A stretch of 64,000 nt of DNA from Ancistrus triradiatus (GCA_025084515.1 JAJAGP010000252.1:62001-126000); one strand, 5' to 3'. Positions 1-11,929 are shown, counted from the first letter of the stretch. Made by a program: numbers and translations. The notes: generated by a model not told the origin, from the letters alone.

Positions 1-69
1 TTTGAGAAGGTTTATAGAAAGTTCACCAAGTCTAAGTGAAGATGTCTAGACGCCATACTACCTCAAATA

Positions 70-640
70 AGAAAAAGATGGGAGGGTATGGAAAATGCAA
101 ATAAAATAGCACGCAATGTTTACATTTCCTGTGACTTTTATTTCACCACAGATGGTATGAACCCTAGATATTTCAGGTTTATGTCTGGTAAACTTCATTT
201 CCTTTGTTAATAAAAATGTATTCCCAGCATTGAAGGCAGTGCACTTTTCTGAAGTGTAAACGATCCTTTACCAAGGGTCCTGACCCGACCCCATAACATG
301 AAAGAGCCTGACTTTGGACTTTTGCATCTTTGGGATACATTTTTCCAAAGAAAGATCTGTGATACTGATGGGTCTGAGCACAATCCCTGTCCCCACTGTA
401 TGATGGACCATCCCAGATGCCTCCGAGCCCAGAGAAGCTGACGCCCCTTCTGGACATGGTTATAACATAAGGCTTCTTTTTAGCAAAGTAACGTTTTAAG
501 TGGTATTTGTGTTTGTAACTCTGTATTGTAGAGCTTGGTAAAGGTTTGATAAAGGAATCCCTTGCCCATGTGGTTCTATCAGCTATTGATGAATGACGGT
601 TCTTGAGGATGAAGGCAATCTCTTTTTCATAAAGCTTTAT
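70..640 (-). mobile_element. Tc1-like transposon remnant, family K
   Basis: Minus-strand translation contains a decayed Tc1 transposase N-terminal (helix-turn-helix) region with the run KNRHSSIADRTTWARDSF, followed by an STIQSY motif and AKKKPYV. The same segment recurs at 9.6, 13.6, 17.5 and 53.0 kb, so this is a dispersed repeat and not a host gene. The left part (about 70-200) carries non-coding terminal sequence of the same family. The catalytic DDE part is missing: after about 430 the frame reads noncoding sequence. Family membership rests on recognition of a common fish Tc1 transposase and on the internal copies. Confidence 0.75.
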
Positions 641-673
641 GCACCTCCAGTATGTTACAGTACAGTTCTTCAT

Positions 674-1261
674 TATCGGCGTGTCTGTGGTTGTCTTTTG
701 TAACCAATAATCCTCACGCCCTCATATAAAAGCCCATGAGTGGCATCGCTTCACTTCTAAAATAATTATTCTTGGTCTGATGATATAAGATAGCGTGCTT
801 GTGTTTCCTGGCGTCTCCCACCATCAGAGACTCTTCCACACTTCAGATCTCCACTGAAACATGTTTCAGCCTAAACAAGGTTGCATTGCAAATAAACAAA
901 GCACGGGAACAACAGGGCGCTTCGAAAGAAACGCTGCTTTAAGTGTTAGTCACGATAAAAAAATCCATCAGCTAAAACCTCCCGATCTCATCCTTTTGCC
1001 GAGTGTTTATTGTAGAGGGAGGAAAGTGCGCTTCTTCTCAAAGCCGAACATCCCTGCTCGCCGGTTAAAATAAATCTAGGGACTCGTCATTTTCTAAGTG
1101 TCTAATCTGAGCAGGCGAATAAACGAGCCGATGTGATACAACACTGCTGAAAAAGCACAGAGGGAGCGCTCGACGTTATTCACAGCAGCTTTAGAAATGC
1201 TAATTATAAGAAATTAGCTTCTCTTAAATGCTTTCGGTAACTGTGAGCTAAATTACCATCT

Positions 1262-1301
<40 letters not shown>

Positions 1302-1616
1302 TTACACTCAGTCTGATCTCAAGCAAAACAACAAGCTCAAATAAACCTCGATGAAATGCAAAAGCACGACTATCGTATCCAGTCCTCTCACGGCTAGGTC
1401 ACGAAAAGTTAGAAGTGTGATTTTTTGAGGGAGGATTTTATGCATTTTGAATTTCTCCAAGATGCATATATCTCAGATTAGCAAGACCAGAGAAGTTTTG
1501 TCTTTGAACAGGAGGTATGTGATGTCCTCGTGGTTTTTTAAGCAGAATGAAGTATAAGATCGAGTAAACCCAAAATGTAGCGTCCTAATATGGGGGTGCA
1601 GGGACTCGGAAGGTTA
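674..1616. other. Unique non-coding stretch
   Basis: No coding frame of interest and no recognised repeat apart from the CA tract at 1266-1298. A short open frame near 861-1073 shows no recognisable domain and is probably chance. Confidence 0.5.
1266..1298. repeat. (CA)n microsatellite
   Basis: About 16 uninterrupted CA units are visible. Confidence 0.98.
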
Positions 1617-1935
1617 AAGCAGCTATACACTAGTGTCCAAAAGTTTTAGACCACCATTAGATTTGTTTTTTTAGCAATGCGCCAGTGACCATATATAATG
1701 TATCGTTGAATAACTGGAATCAAACACTTTGATGGATTTGTCACTCCATCACTCTAGTATACTGTTATCATTTCCATTCCTTGATTATAGTGATTCTAAA
1801 TGAGTTAGCCGAGGCTCTTAACGTTCATCTTATCAGTCCGAAATGTAAAGTTGCTGTTCTAGATCATCAGCAGTTTGGTCGGGTTAATAAGGGCTGGATT
1901 TAACAGATCCATGAATGAACCTCCGATTCCTTGCA
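1617..1935. mobile_element. DNA-transposon fragments, family uncertain
   Basis: Bases 1628-1655 read like a Tc1 terminal repeat (gtccaaaagttttagacca). Bases about 1795-1930 share a roughly 130-bp segment with 51600-51740, including agatccatgaatgaa and a preceding ctagatcatcagcag. Two copies in 64 kb indicate a dispersed element. Whether the two parts belong to one element is not clear. Confidence 0.5.
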
Positions 1936-2397
1936 ATGCATGACTGGTGCCAATATTAGTGTGTGTTCCTGATTGGTTGAAGATTTTAAAGTGTTGTTTT
2001 ATTGTCTTTTTGTCTCGTCTCCCTTACCTCAGATAGTCTGTGACGCATTCTCATCACCATAGACATCCTTGTCGACATGTTGCCGCGCCCTCGCAAGGTC
2101 ATATTGATTTCCTATATTAGAGCAACGCTTTTGTTGGTAACGGTTATTATTTTTCCGAGTGTGTCGGATTGCTTTGTGGGGAGAAGCTCCTCTGCGATGG
2201 TCGAGTGTTTCCTGAGGGTCTAAACACTGAGATGCAATCACAATGAAGAGGATTCGGTTGGACAAAGAACTCGAAGAGATCAGTTCGGATTATCTGAGAT
2301 GAATGCGGCCTGTGTTTATGGAATGTTTGACAGAAAGCTTTTCAAAATCAATAACCGACACGAGCTCACACAACTGAAAGGAGGAAATCATTGTGAA
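1936..2397. other. Unassigned non-coding sequence
   Basis: Nothing recognised. A 78-codon minus-strand open frame (2029-2265) has no domain or repeat support. Confidence 0.4.
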
Positions 2398-2684
2398 GAT
2401 ATTTCATGTTGTTTGTTAATAAACATCCATTCCTGAATTTCAGGCCTGCAACACATTCTAAAAACGAGTTTGATCGGGGCAATTTAGGGCTAGTAATGAA
2501 GGAAACAAAACAATAATGATGTGACTGTAATCATGATTTGATACAAAAGCTGTATCCACAAAAGACATGGGCAGAGGATCAGCAGTTTATCACCAAATGT
2601 GTAAGCAAATGTGAAATGTTTAAAGACAATGTTCCTCAAAGAAAGATTGGAAGGGATTTATATATTTCTCCTCTACAGAGCATA
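2398..2684 (+). mobile_element. Tc1-like family K element, left part (split by insertion)
   Basis: Matches the terminal and 5' region of family K seen in reverse at about 17690-18015, including gcaatttagggctagtaatg and the downstream acagagca. The element stops at a TA dinucleotide (2683-2684) where a second Tc1-like element begins. It resumes at 9619 with atatcattaaacc, exactly the continuation seen in the unsplit copy at 13501. Confidence 0.85.
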
Positions 2685-3238
2685 CAGTCGTATGAAAAAG
2701 TTTGGGCACCCCTGATAATTTTCATGATTTTAGTTTAGAAATCATTGGTTGTTCAGATCAGCAACTTGAGTTAAATATATCATATAGCAGATGAACACAG
2801 TGATATTTGAGAAGTGAAATGAAGTTGTTATGGATTTACAGAAAGTGTGCAGTAATTATTCAAACAAAATAGGCAGGTGCATACATTTGGGCACACCACA
2901 GAAAAATGACATCAACATATTAGTTAGATCCTCCCTTTGGGTAGAATAACAGCCGCGAAACGCTTCCTACAGTTCCAGTCTGGATTCTGGTTGAAGGTGC
3001 TTTGGACCATTCTTCTTTAGAAACATCTCCAGTTCAGTCAGGTTTGATGGTTTCCGAGCATGGACAGCCCACATTTTCAGTAATATTCATGTCTGGGGAC
3101 TGAGATTTCCATTCCACAACGTTGTACTGGTTCCTCTGCATGAATGCCTTACTAGATTTTAAGCAGGGTTTAAGGTCGTTGGCCTCGGTGCAACTTTGTC
3201 ACTGATTCTTGAACATTGTTCTCAAGAATCTGGAGATA

Positions 3239-3634
3239 TTAACTGGAATCCATGCGACCCTCAACTTTAACAAGATTCCTAGTACCTGCACTGGCCACAC
3301 AGTCCCACAGCATGATGGAACCGCCACCAAATTTTACTGTGGGTAGCAAGTGTTTGTCTTGGGATGCTGCGCTTCTTTTTCCGCTCCTGTTTTGTCCAAA
3401 TAACTCCCAATTTGTTTCATCAGTACACAGACACTTTATTCCAAAATAAGCTTGGATGTACAAATGTGCTGTAAGCGCACTCAAGTGACGCTGTTGTGGC
3501 GTGTTGCAGAAAAGGCTTCTTCTGACATTATCTCCCATACAGCCTCTCCTTGGCAAAGGCGCTGAGAGGCTGAGGAACGACCGGAGAATGGCGAGGAATC
3601 TGGCAACCCCAGGAATGATCTGCGGTTTGAACAC
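3239..3634 (-). pseudogene. Tc1-like transposase, catalytic-region fragment (family G)
   Basis: A 131-codon minus-strand frame. The first part is unclear. The second half reads as a Tc1 DDE transposase core: TDETNWELFG (region of the first catalytic Asp) followed by KHLLPTVKFGGGSIMLWDC and LVKVEGRMDS. Tc1 transposases (about 340 residues) cut and paste the element at TA sites. Here the reading is truncated after GRMDS, and no second Asp or final Glu motif remains in frame. It is the downstream half of the transposase whose N-terminus lies at 9241, separated by the LINE. Not functional. Confidence 0.85.
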
Positions 3635-4094
3635 AGGACGCGTTTGTTAGCTGGCTAAGCAGCTTTACCTTTTGTATATTTTAAATCACGATGCGCATCT
3701 GTATCTTATATAAATCGATATTATAGTTAGGTTTTACAACATCGTAATCATTTTATTCTCGTACCGGCGGATTCGGATTATATTTTTTGGCCGCTAATCG
3801 TTATTTAGTAATTTTACAGGTATACCGGCTTGTGTTTGCAGTAGTTAGCCATTAGCTAATAACCAGAGTTGCGTCTTCTTTTGCAGTAGTGTGTGATTTT
3901 ATAACTTTTTACAGTCTTTTCCCACTTTCTTTCTGAGACTTAGTTTTTTGTGACGTTTTGTGTTGACTTAACTTGTATTAACGCTTTAATCGAGCATTGC
4001 ATTGGACCATCGGCTGCAGCTGAACCATATCTTCACTCGGCACCCCACAACACCATCCGAAGCTAAGCACCTTTAATTCATTAATTGTACTAAC

Positions 4095-4960
4095 ATGGCT
4101 TCTGCTGTGCTTGTTCCCTGTGCTGAGTGTGGCATGTTTAGCTATTCTTCCTCCGTCATTAGTGTAAATTTTACTTGTGATAGGTGTAGGCTTGTAGGCA
4201 GTCTGACGGAGAAGATTGTAGTTTTAGAGGCGCGCATCCAGACATTAGAGAAGGCTAGCTCACCTCCTAGCTTAGCAGATCTGGATGCCAAAGGTGAAGT
4301 TAGAGCCCGGGCAGAGTCCTTGCAGCAGGGCAAGTGAGCGACGGTTCGGCGACGTAGTCTTAAGGCTAGTCCACGAGAGCACCACTCTTTACCTGATCAC
4401 GTGTCCAACAGGTTTGCCCTCCTCAGTGAAACACCTACTGAGCAGCCTGTTGAAAGAGCTCTGGTCATAGGTGACTCTATTTTATGACATGTGAAACTTG
4501 CTACCCCTTTAGGGACACCAGCAGCTAGAGTTCTCTGTATCCCCGGAGCCAGAGTGCAGGACATTGTAACGAGTCTTAGTGAACTCGAGAGCCGCAGATT
4601 CTCTAGGATAGTTATTCATGTAGGGGCTAATGATATACGCCTTCGTCAGTCAGAGGTTACTAAGGCTAATTTTGTAGAGGTGGTTAGCGTGGCGAAGGCA
4701 ATGTCCGATGCTGTAGTCTGCTCTGGCCCCATCCCAATGAGGCGAGGTGACCAAGCCTACAGCAGGTTATGGTCGCTGAACTGCTGGCTGTCCAACTGGT
4801 GCTCTGAAAACAACGTGGGCTATATAGACAACTGGATAGCCTTTAAAGGTAAGCCTGGCCTTTTAGGATGGGATGGTGTGCATCCCACTCTGGAGGGTGC
4901 TGCTCTCATCTCCTGCAACATTGCCCATAGTCTTATGGCCCAATTGGTTAGGGGCTGACT
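4095..4960 (+). pseudogene. LINE ORF1: zinc-knuckle, coiled-coil and SGNH esterase-like protein
   Basis: The start ATG at 4095 opens a frame with a paired Cys motif (CAEC at the front, CDRC after about 17 residues). A short heptad-like segment follows (LTEKIVVLEARIQTLE), which suggests a coiled coil. After a frame disturbance near 4300-4400 an SGNH-hydrolase-like domain follows: GDSI at 4470-4481 (block I), GAND at 4623-4634 (block III), and DGVHP at 4872-4886 (block V, Asp/His). A stop (TGA at 4485-4487) breaks it just after the GDSIL block. Esterase-type ORF1 proteins are known from the CR1 and fish L2 groups of LINEs; their substrate is not established. This copy is dead. Confidence 0.82.
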
Positions 4961-5059
4961 ATCCAGAGCAGGGGTCAGGCAGCAGACAGACCGGCTTAAC
5001 CAACTCTCTGCTGGTAGCCATGCACTGTCAACCAGAACCCACATTATTGAAACTGTGTC

Positions 5060-5830
5060 TGTTACCCGCATCTGCCCTAAACGTAAACACTCTCAAAAAG
5101 TCTGTTTTAATAACCTCATTTGTATAAACACAGATAGCTGCCAAAGAAATAACAACATTAGACTAAAGCTAGGATTACTTAACATTAGATCACTTACAAA
5201 CAAAGCAGTGATTGTAAATGAAATGATCACTGATAAACGCTTACACGCTCTCTGTCTCACTGAGACTTGGATTAGACCTGATGAATATTTAGCCTTAAAT
5301 GAAGCTTCCCCTCCTTGATACAGTCATGCTAGTCGCCCTTGTCCTAATGGTCAGGGGGGAGGCATAGCTACATTTTTTTGACAAAGAGTTAGGTGTTACA
5401 GCTAAATCCCAATACAAGGCTAATTCTTTTGAAATACTGATTCTTAATGTGACTGATCCATCATTATGGAAGTCAAAACCACACTCTTTTCAGCTTATCA
5501 CTATTTACCGCCCTCCTGGTCCCTATTCAGAATTCTTCAGGAATTTGCTAACTTTCTTTCCTGCTTACTACTGTCAACAGATAAGGCTTTAATTGTAGGT
5601 GATTTCAATATTCACTTTGACAATGAGCAGGATCCACTTATAATTGCTTTCGAGTCCATCTTAGAATCCATGGGTATCACTCAGAATGTGATGGGACCAA
5701 CCCACCGCTGTAATCATACTTTAGATCTAATATTAACATTTGATATCAAAATAGATAACCTTGATGTTTTCCCCCAAAGTGATTCGATTTCAGATCACTA
5801 TCTTTTAGTTTTGAGCTATCTCTAATAAAT
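5060..5830 (+). pseudogene. LINE ORF2, apurinic-type endonuclease domain
   Basis: Endonuclease motifs of non-LTR elements appear in order across several frames: LLNIRSL, then LCLTETW, then a GGGIAT-like segment, then VGDFNIHFDN, HTLDLILT and finally SDHYLL. This enzyme nicks the target so the RNA can be copied there. Frames change at about 5318, 5375 and 5466, with stops between them. It continues toward the reverse transcriptase through a degenerate linker (5830-6440, partly open at 6119-6424). Confidence 0.88.
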
Positions 5831-6439
5831 AAAATCCTTCTGCCTCGTTATCACACCAAGCGCACTATCACATCTGCTACTCCAGCTGTGTTTATTAAAA
5901 ACCTACCAGACTTGAAATTTAATACACCTACAGAGATCAATCATCTTGAGTGTGTAAATGACCAATTAGAATGTGTGCTTCCCTCAACCCTGGACACGAT
6001 TGCTCCTGCTAGGGTCAAACACATTAGGGAAAAAAGGCTAGCACCATGGTAAAATGACAACACCCGTACCTTAAAGCAAAGAACACGGCACCTAGAGCGC
6101 AAGTAGAGACATAGTAAATTGGAGGTGTTTAAGATTGCTTGGAGGGACAGCATGGCAGAGTATAAGCATGCCCTCACTAAAGCTAAAGCTGCATACTTCT
6201 CTTCAATCATAGAGAAAAATAAGAATAATCCAAGATTTCTCTTTAATACAGTCTCCAAATTAACAAAAAACCCGACAGAAAGTGACTCTCCCGTTCTGTG
6301 TAATTTTAACAGTAATGACTTCATGACTTTCTTTAATGATAAGATAGAAAACATTAGGCATAAAACTCACTGCTCATCGCATCACCAAACTATTCAGCCA
6401 CCTTCCAGATGCAGCACTAGTTAAGACATCTGTTTAATG

Positions 6440-8039
6440 AGCTGTAAATCAAGATTAAAATATTTTACCCCAATTACTAATACTGAACTATCCGCACTGA
6501 TCAGCTCGTCTAAGCCATCAACATGTTTATTAGATCCAATTCCTGCACGTTTACTCAAACAAGTATTACCTAGTGTTATAGAGCCAGTGTTAGTTATTTT
6601 AAATTCATCCCTTACCTTTGGTTATGTGCCCAAATCCTTTAAGTCTGCTGTTATCAAACCACTGATTAAAAAGCCAATCTTGACCCTTGTGTGATATCTA
6701 AGTATAGACCAATTTCAAATCTACCATTTCTGTCCAAAATCTTAGAAAAAGCCATCTATCAGCAGCTCTGCATTTACCTCCAAAGGAATGAAATTTTTGA
6801 AACATTTCAGTCTGGTTTCAGGCCCCATCATAGTACTGAAACAGCATTAATTAGGGTACTAAATGACTTGTTAATGTCCTCAGATAAGGGATGTGTTTCT
6901 TTTCTTGTTCTGTCAGATTTAAGTGCAGCATTTGACACTATAGATCATGATGTTTTACTAAACAGACTAGAATATATTGTAGGTATTAAGGGATCAGCAC
7001 TTTCTTGGTTTAAAGTTTGTTCATATGAATAATCTAAGGTCTAAGCCCTCAAAAGTGAAGTATGGCATGCCTCAGGGGTCAGTGCTAGACCCGCTTTTAT
7101 TCTCTCTGTACATGCTGCCATTAGGCTCAGTTATTCGTAAACATGGCATTAGTTTCCACTGCTATGCAGATGATACACAGCTGTACATATCAGCCAAACC
7201 TAATGACAGCCTTACAATCAACAAAATTGAGGACTGTGTAAAGGAAATAAAAGATTGGATGTTATTTAATTTTCTCTTACTTAACTCAGATAAAACTGAG
7301 GTTTTATTACTGGGACCCAAGGCTTTGAGAGACAGGTTGGCTACATCTATCCTAAATCTAGATGGCTGTCCAGTATTGCCCAGTCCGTCTGTAAAAAACT
7401 TAGGGGTCACATTTGATTCAGATCTCTCCTTGGATGCGCACATTAGCAGCAGCACTCGAATTGCTTTCTTTCAATTACGTAATATCGCTAAACTTAGAAA
7501 TATCCTCTCTTTTAATGATGCAGAAAAACTTGTTCATTCATGCGTTTATAACCTCAAAGGTTGGGATTACTGTAACGCCTTACTTTAACTGGATTTGTTG
7601 TCTAGTAAATTAAATCTTAAATTAAACTCAGTTTAGAGTTCAGAAATGCAGCGTGCCCGAGTGCTAACCGAACTAGAAAAGAAAAATTTGATCATATCAC
7701 TCCTGTTCTTCATCACTGCACTGGTTACAGTCAATTTCCGCATTGATTCACAAAATACTTTTATAACTCTAAAGCTCTAAATGGCCTGGCCCCACATTAT
7801 CTGAGTGACCTCTTAGAGTTATTTACAAATCCAACTCGTCTACTTCGTTCGCAGGGTTGCAGGACTTCTTTTAGTTCCTTAGAATTAAAAAAGTCACAGC
7901 CCAAGGGGGAAAGGGCTTTCTCATACATGGCCCCCCCAAAAATGGAACAACTCCCACTTTCGTGCGGAGATTCGACACCCCTCCAAAGTTTAAGTCTTAG
8001 GCCTAAAAGACATACTTATTTACGCAGGCTTTTGACTAG
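6440..8039 (+). pseudogene. LINE ORF2, reverse transcriptase domain and C-terminus
   Basis: Reverse transcriptase blocks are clear: YRPISNLPFLSKILEK, FQSGFRPHHSTETAL, the DLSAAFDTIDH block, MPQGSVLDPLLF, and the catalytic YADDTQLY. These are followed by LLNSDKTEVLLLG and VKNLGVTFDSDL. The order and wording match the L2/CR1 type. The frame is broken near 6692 (adjacent overlapping frames) and near 7030, and decays after 7588. The C-terminus can be followed as patches to a TAG at 8037-8039 after a TYLFTQAFD-like ending, which the copy at 26 kb shares. Confidence 0.92.
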
Positions 8040-8929
8040 ATTTAGACCAGGCTGCATGGTTTTTGTTAACTGGGGCCCGGAGTATGGAGTCATTGTCTGG
8101 CCTGCCTGCCTGTCCGCTAGCCGGGAGTGTCGGGTTGGCGGTCTGGCTTGAACTAGGCTTCGGTCCTCGTTGATCTTGACTCATGCATCCGTGCTTTAGA
8201 ATAAGGGGCAGAGCTGGGGTTCATAGTCAAAGGTCTTATTGGTGATCAGAGAATTGGGTTTGCTTTCTTCGCCGCTCGTGGGGTTGCCATGTTCTCATGT
8301 GATCCTATAGGATGTGGTTTCCTAACCAGTTCTCCTCTTTCTAGCTTCTAGTTATGCTGCTATAGATATGCTGCCGGGGCGCTAATGCTACACTTGGGCC
8401 ATCAGTGATTGACATGGCATCAGTGATTGTTAATAAACACTGTGTTCTTAAGCAAAACTAACTACTTTTCTGTTTTTTCTCTCCGAGCTTTGTTGGTTCC
8501 GGGGCAGCTTCCCAGCCCCCCCACATGAGTACATCTGCGGAGCTCCGATGTGCATATTCACACTTTATTCGACCATTACTCCATGACTTGTAGTTTCGCT
8601 CTTAGATTTATTATCATACCTGGGCCCTTGATGTCGAGTGTGCTACTTCACACCCATTTCTTTTCAAACTTTGACTCCATGACTTTAGTTCGCTCTTAGA
8701 TTTATCATCTACGCCGCCCAAGGAGGTTGGGTCCCTTTTTAGCTTGGCCCTCCAGGGTTTCTTCCTAGAACTAGGGAGGTTTTCCTTTGCCACTGTGCCC
8801 TAGGCTTGCTCAATTTAGATTGGACGTAGTTATTAGGAGATAATCTTAAACTTGTAAAGTTGCTTTGAGGACCAAGCTCCATTGTAAAAAAAGGCCTATA
8901 TAAATAAATCTGACTGGACTTGACTGACT

Positions 8930-9241
8930 TATAGTTGAACGAATGGAACAGGTGACACCATCTGAAGCAAGATGAGGTTGTTAAGTCTTGGAGGTGGTCT
9001 GTGGCTTGGACAGAATGTTTCTCACCATCTTGCCTCTGCCTATTTCGAGATTTTTTTCTGGTCTGCACTTTCAGGGAGTTCCTAACCTAAACTGTGCCTG
9101 TGGTCTTCCATTGCCTCACTATGTTCCTCACAGTGGAAACTGACAGCTGAAATCTCTGAGAGAGCTTTTCCCTTTCCCTGAACCATGATGTTGAACAACC
9201 TTTGTTTTCAGGCCATTTGAGAGTTGTTTTGAGGCTCCCAT
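8930..9241 (-). pseudogene. Tc1-like transposase, N-terminal fragment (family G)
   Basis: On the minus strand an ATG at 9241 opens the reading MGASKQLSNGLKTKVVQHHG, the typical start of one fish Tc1 transposase class (paired-type helix-turn-helix that binds the terminal repeats). The frame is disturbed by indels further on (gtgaggaacatagtgaggcaa region). It ends where the LINE 3' tail begins near 8930. The rest of this gene is at 3239-3634. Confidence 0.8.
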
Positions 9242-9618
9242 ATTGCCACTCTTCAGAGAAGATGCAAAGAGGAGAAAAACTTCCAATTGGCCACCTTAAC
9301 CCTTTATCATAGTTGGACTCACTTGTGTATGTAGATCAAGGGTCAGTGAGCTTACAAAACATATTTTGTGTTCCAATAATAGTGCTAAAGGTATTCAAAG
9401 GACACGGGTGCCCAAAATTTATGCACCTGCCTAATTTTGTTTGAATAATTACTGCACACTTTCTGTAAAACCTATAAACTTAATTTCACTTCTCAAATAT
9501 CACAGTGTTCATCTGCTATATGATATATTTACCTGAAATTGCTGAGCTGGACAACCAATGATTTATAAAGAAAAATCATGAAAATTATCAGGGGTGCCCA
9601 AACTTTTTCATACCACTG

Positions 9619-9905
9619 TAATATCATTAAACCATTCAAGGAATCTGGAGGTATTTCCTAAAAAGCCTAAACTGGAGAGGGGTGATCTCCGCTCCCTCAG
9701 GCGGCACTGCATCAAGAACCGTCCTTTATCAATAGCTGATAGAACCACATGGGCAAGGGGTTCCTTTATCAAGCTCTACAGTACAGAGTTACATTCACAG
9801 ATACCACTTAAATGTTACTGTGCCAATGTCTGGAAGTGGCATTGACTTCTCTGTGCTCGCAGGCATCTGTGACGGACCATCACACAGCAGAAACAGGGAA
9901 TGAGA
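9619..9905 (+). mobile_element. Tc1-like family K element, right part (split by insertion)
   Basis: Continues the element interrupted at 2684. The frame from about 9594 includes LRSLRRHCIKNR and SIADRTTWARGSF, the family K transposase helix-turn-helix region. It ends near a degenerate region around 9900. A 13-bp deletion around the second half of the repeated word is visible relative to the copy at 13.6 kb (one 'aaacctttatc' is missing). Confidence 0.82.
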
Positions 9906-10258
9906 GAACCAAAACTAAGGCAGAACCACACTTTTTTTTTACACTCTATTTCTTTTGAAAACCAAAAGTAGAAACAGATCAAAAAGAGACCCAGGCTTCA
10001 TATTGTGTGTATAATGCATTCATAAACGTTCAGTATGTTAAATGATCGAGAAATATGACGTAATTGATTTTTTCCTTTGATAATTGAAGTCGGTCCACAA
10101 TCTGGTACCATGAGTGAAGAATAAGAGCAGAACGGTTTCATCATCAGTACGAGTTAAACACAAAGACAGCTTCTGTACCTTATTAGATCCTACACAGCCT
10201 GAACAGAGAGAACGCTGTCTGTATTAACGAGTTTTAGTTCTTCAGTCTGTCTGGGTAA

Positions 10259-10316
<58 letters not shown>

Positions 10317-11929
10317 TTGTACGTGTCTTGATTGAAAAGCTTTGTCGTAACAATGGACTCGTCTTCTTATTTTCAGCAGAATTAACTCTTTTCCCCCTAG
10401 AGGAAACCTTTTCTTCTCTGGGTTTTATTTCTGAAGACATTACATAACTTGAGTGTTTTAAATCGGATTATTGTTGTTTGGTTATCTATTTCACACCATG
10501 GCCGGGTGCAGAAGTATTGGGACCCTTGGAAAAGATGGGTAAAATAGTTCATTCATGCTGCTGTTTACATACACGTATGATTTTCGATTGTAAAAGCTTG
10601 GCTTGAATTAGTGGGAACAGATTGAACCTGGATTTTATTAGTGAAACATTTGTCTAGCTAGGCTTACTGAAAAAAGCATGGCTTTTATAAGCCAGCTTCG
10701 TAAAATACCCCCCTGGTCTCTCAGGACTTTGGGTTCTAATCCAGACCGTGTTGTGCTGTACTCTGTTGCAGACTGTCAGTGGGAAATCCGTGGGATTATG
10801 AGCCCTAAAATCATTGACTGAATATTTAGAGCGAGTTTCGGCGTCAGTAATAAACATGATGTTCTTACAGAATGGAAATGAATGTGTTTGTGTTCTGCTG
10901 TGTAAAAAGCTTTGATGTTTAGAAGCTCTGTCGCTTTGATCGCCCGAATATTATTTGGCTTTCACTTCGAATGAACAATTAGCATTTGGGAAAGTGTTGA
11001 CCTTCTCCTCGGGGAAGAAGGGCGCATGCTGCGATTACTGAAAATGGAAACGTGCGGGCATATTAATTTGATCTCCTCGGTTAATTGCGCTTATGTTGCT
11101 TCATTAATTTGTTTGTTTACTTGTTTATTTATTTATCACGTTCCACCATTAGGCAGAGAGGGTGCACGAGGTCGTTCAGCCAAACGGACACGAGGACGCT
11201 TTAGAGAGCGACCATAACAACGTGATCGTCATTTATCATACTGAAATGTTCTATTTATGTTCTAATGTGTAAAAACAAAACTGTACAGGATGTTCTGCTT
11301 GTTTTGTTTGACTTCTAATAGAATTAAGGACAGTTCGTTGATTGTTTTTGCTTAATTTCTATTCAGCAATTAACTGAATAATCCATTAGGAATAACCTTT
11401 TTGTAAACATGTTTTTTGATTTGTTGCAATTTCTTTTTATTCGATGAATTAAAAGCAAAAGGTACAATGTGAGGACTGATAAACCAGATGATGTTTGCTT
11501 TTGGTTGCTTTTGCTTTTTAATTTGGCACAGCAGTCTAAGGCACTATGCCAACACTGCAGAGAGGCCTTCATATTCAGCTGAGGGGAGACCTGACAGGTG
11601 ATCACCCCCTAGCCTGGCAACAAAGACACAGCAACAGAGACACAACATGGGAAAACAGAATATTATTTACTTTCAATTGAAGTCAGGGTCATTTAGAGGC
11701 AGGGCACACAGACAGTACAGTCTGGAGGTGTGACGAGACAGCATAACACCACCATGCTGGCATACTGTGCCCCCCATTATCTTGCAATTCTACCCCTCTA
11801 AGCCGTCAGTAGGTGGTTCTTTAATCCCCTTTACACTTGTAATGCCGGATGATGTTCAGCCCCTGTCTGTTGTCATAAGTTCTGTTCTATAAGGAGGAGA
11901 CCGGGCACTGATTGAAATATAAATGTGAC
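9906..11929. other. Mostly unique non-coding DNA
   Basis: No gene recognised. It contains the GT tract at 10261-10315 and, at about 10498-10640, a short sequence resembling a Tc1 terminal repeat (gcagaagtattgggaccc). It is otherwise AT-rich unassigned sequence. Open frames near 10234-10447 only read the GT tract. Confidence 0.5.
10261..10315. repeat. (GT)n microsatellite
   Basis: About 27 perfect GT units. Confidence 0.99.

Larger units (their letters stand above)
3650..8930 (+). mobile_element. L2/CR1-type LINE, near full length, inactive
   Basis: A non-LTR retrotransposon of about 5.3 kb: 5' leader, ORF1 (about 4095-4960), ORF2 with endonuclease and reverse transcriptase (about 5060-8039), and a long 3' region of about 890 bp ending in a TGACT-like tail near 8905-8930. 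It lacks a long poly(A), as is usual for the L2/CR1 clades. The same 3' region recurs at 25824-26916, and shorter tails recur at 28.4, 46.0, 46.7, 55.6 and 57.4 kb. It carries many stops and frameshifts. It sits inside a family G Tc1 element, so it inserted after that element. The exact left boundary is uncertain by some tens of bases. Confidence 0.9.
2685..9618 (-). mobile_element. Tc1-like transposon, family G, itself split by a LINE
   Basis: Both ends carry the same terminal inverted repeat. The left end starts CAGTCGTATGAAAAAGTTTG. The right end, read in reverse, starts CAGTGGTATGAAAAAGTTTG and stays similar for at least 45 bases. TA dinucleotides flank both ends (2683-2684 and 9619-9620), as expected for Tc1/mariner. 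The transposase is on the minus strand, with its N-terminus near 9241 and C-terminal part at 3239-3634. The middle is occupied by the LINE at about 3650-8930. Without the LINE the element would be about 1.65 kb, the usual Tc1 size. Confidence 0.88.

Noticed and set aside
179..673. Host gene of 164 codons on the minus strand
   Set aside because: The same coding segment recurs in five other places and is a Tc1 helix-turn-helix remnant; its C-terminal part is noncoding sequence.
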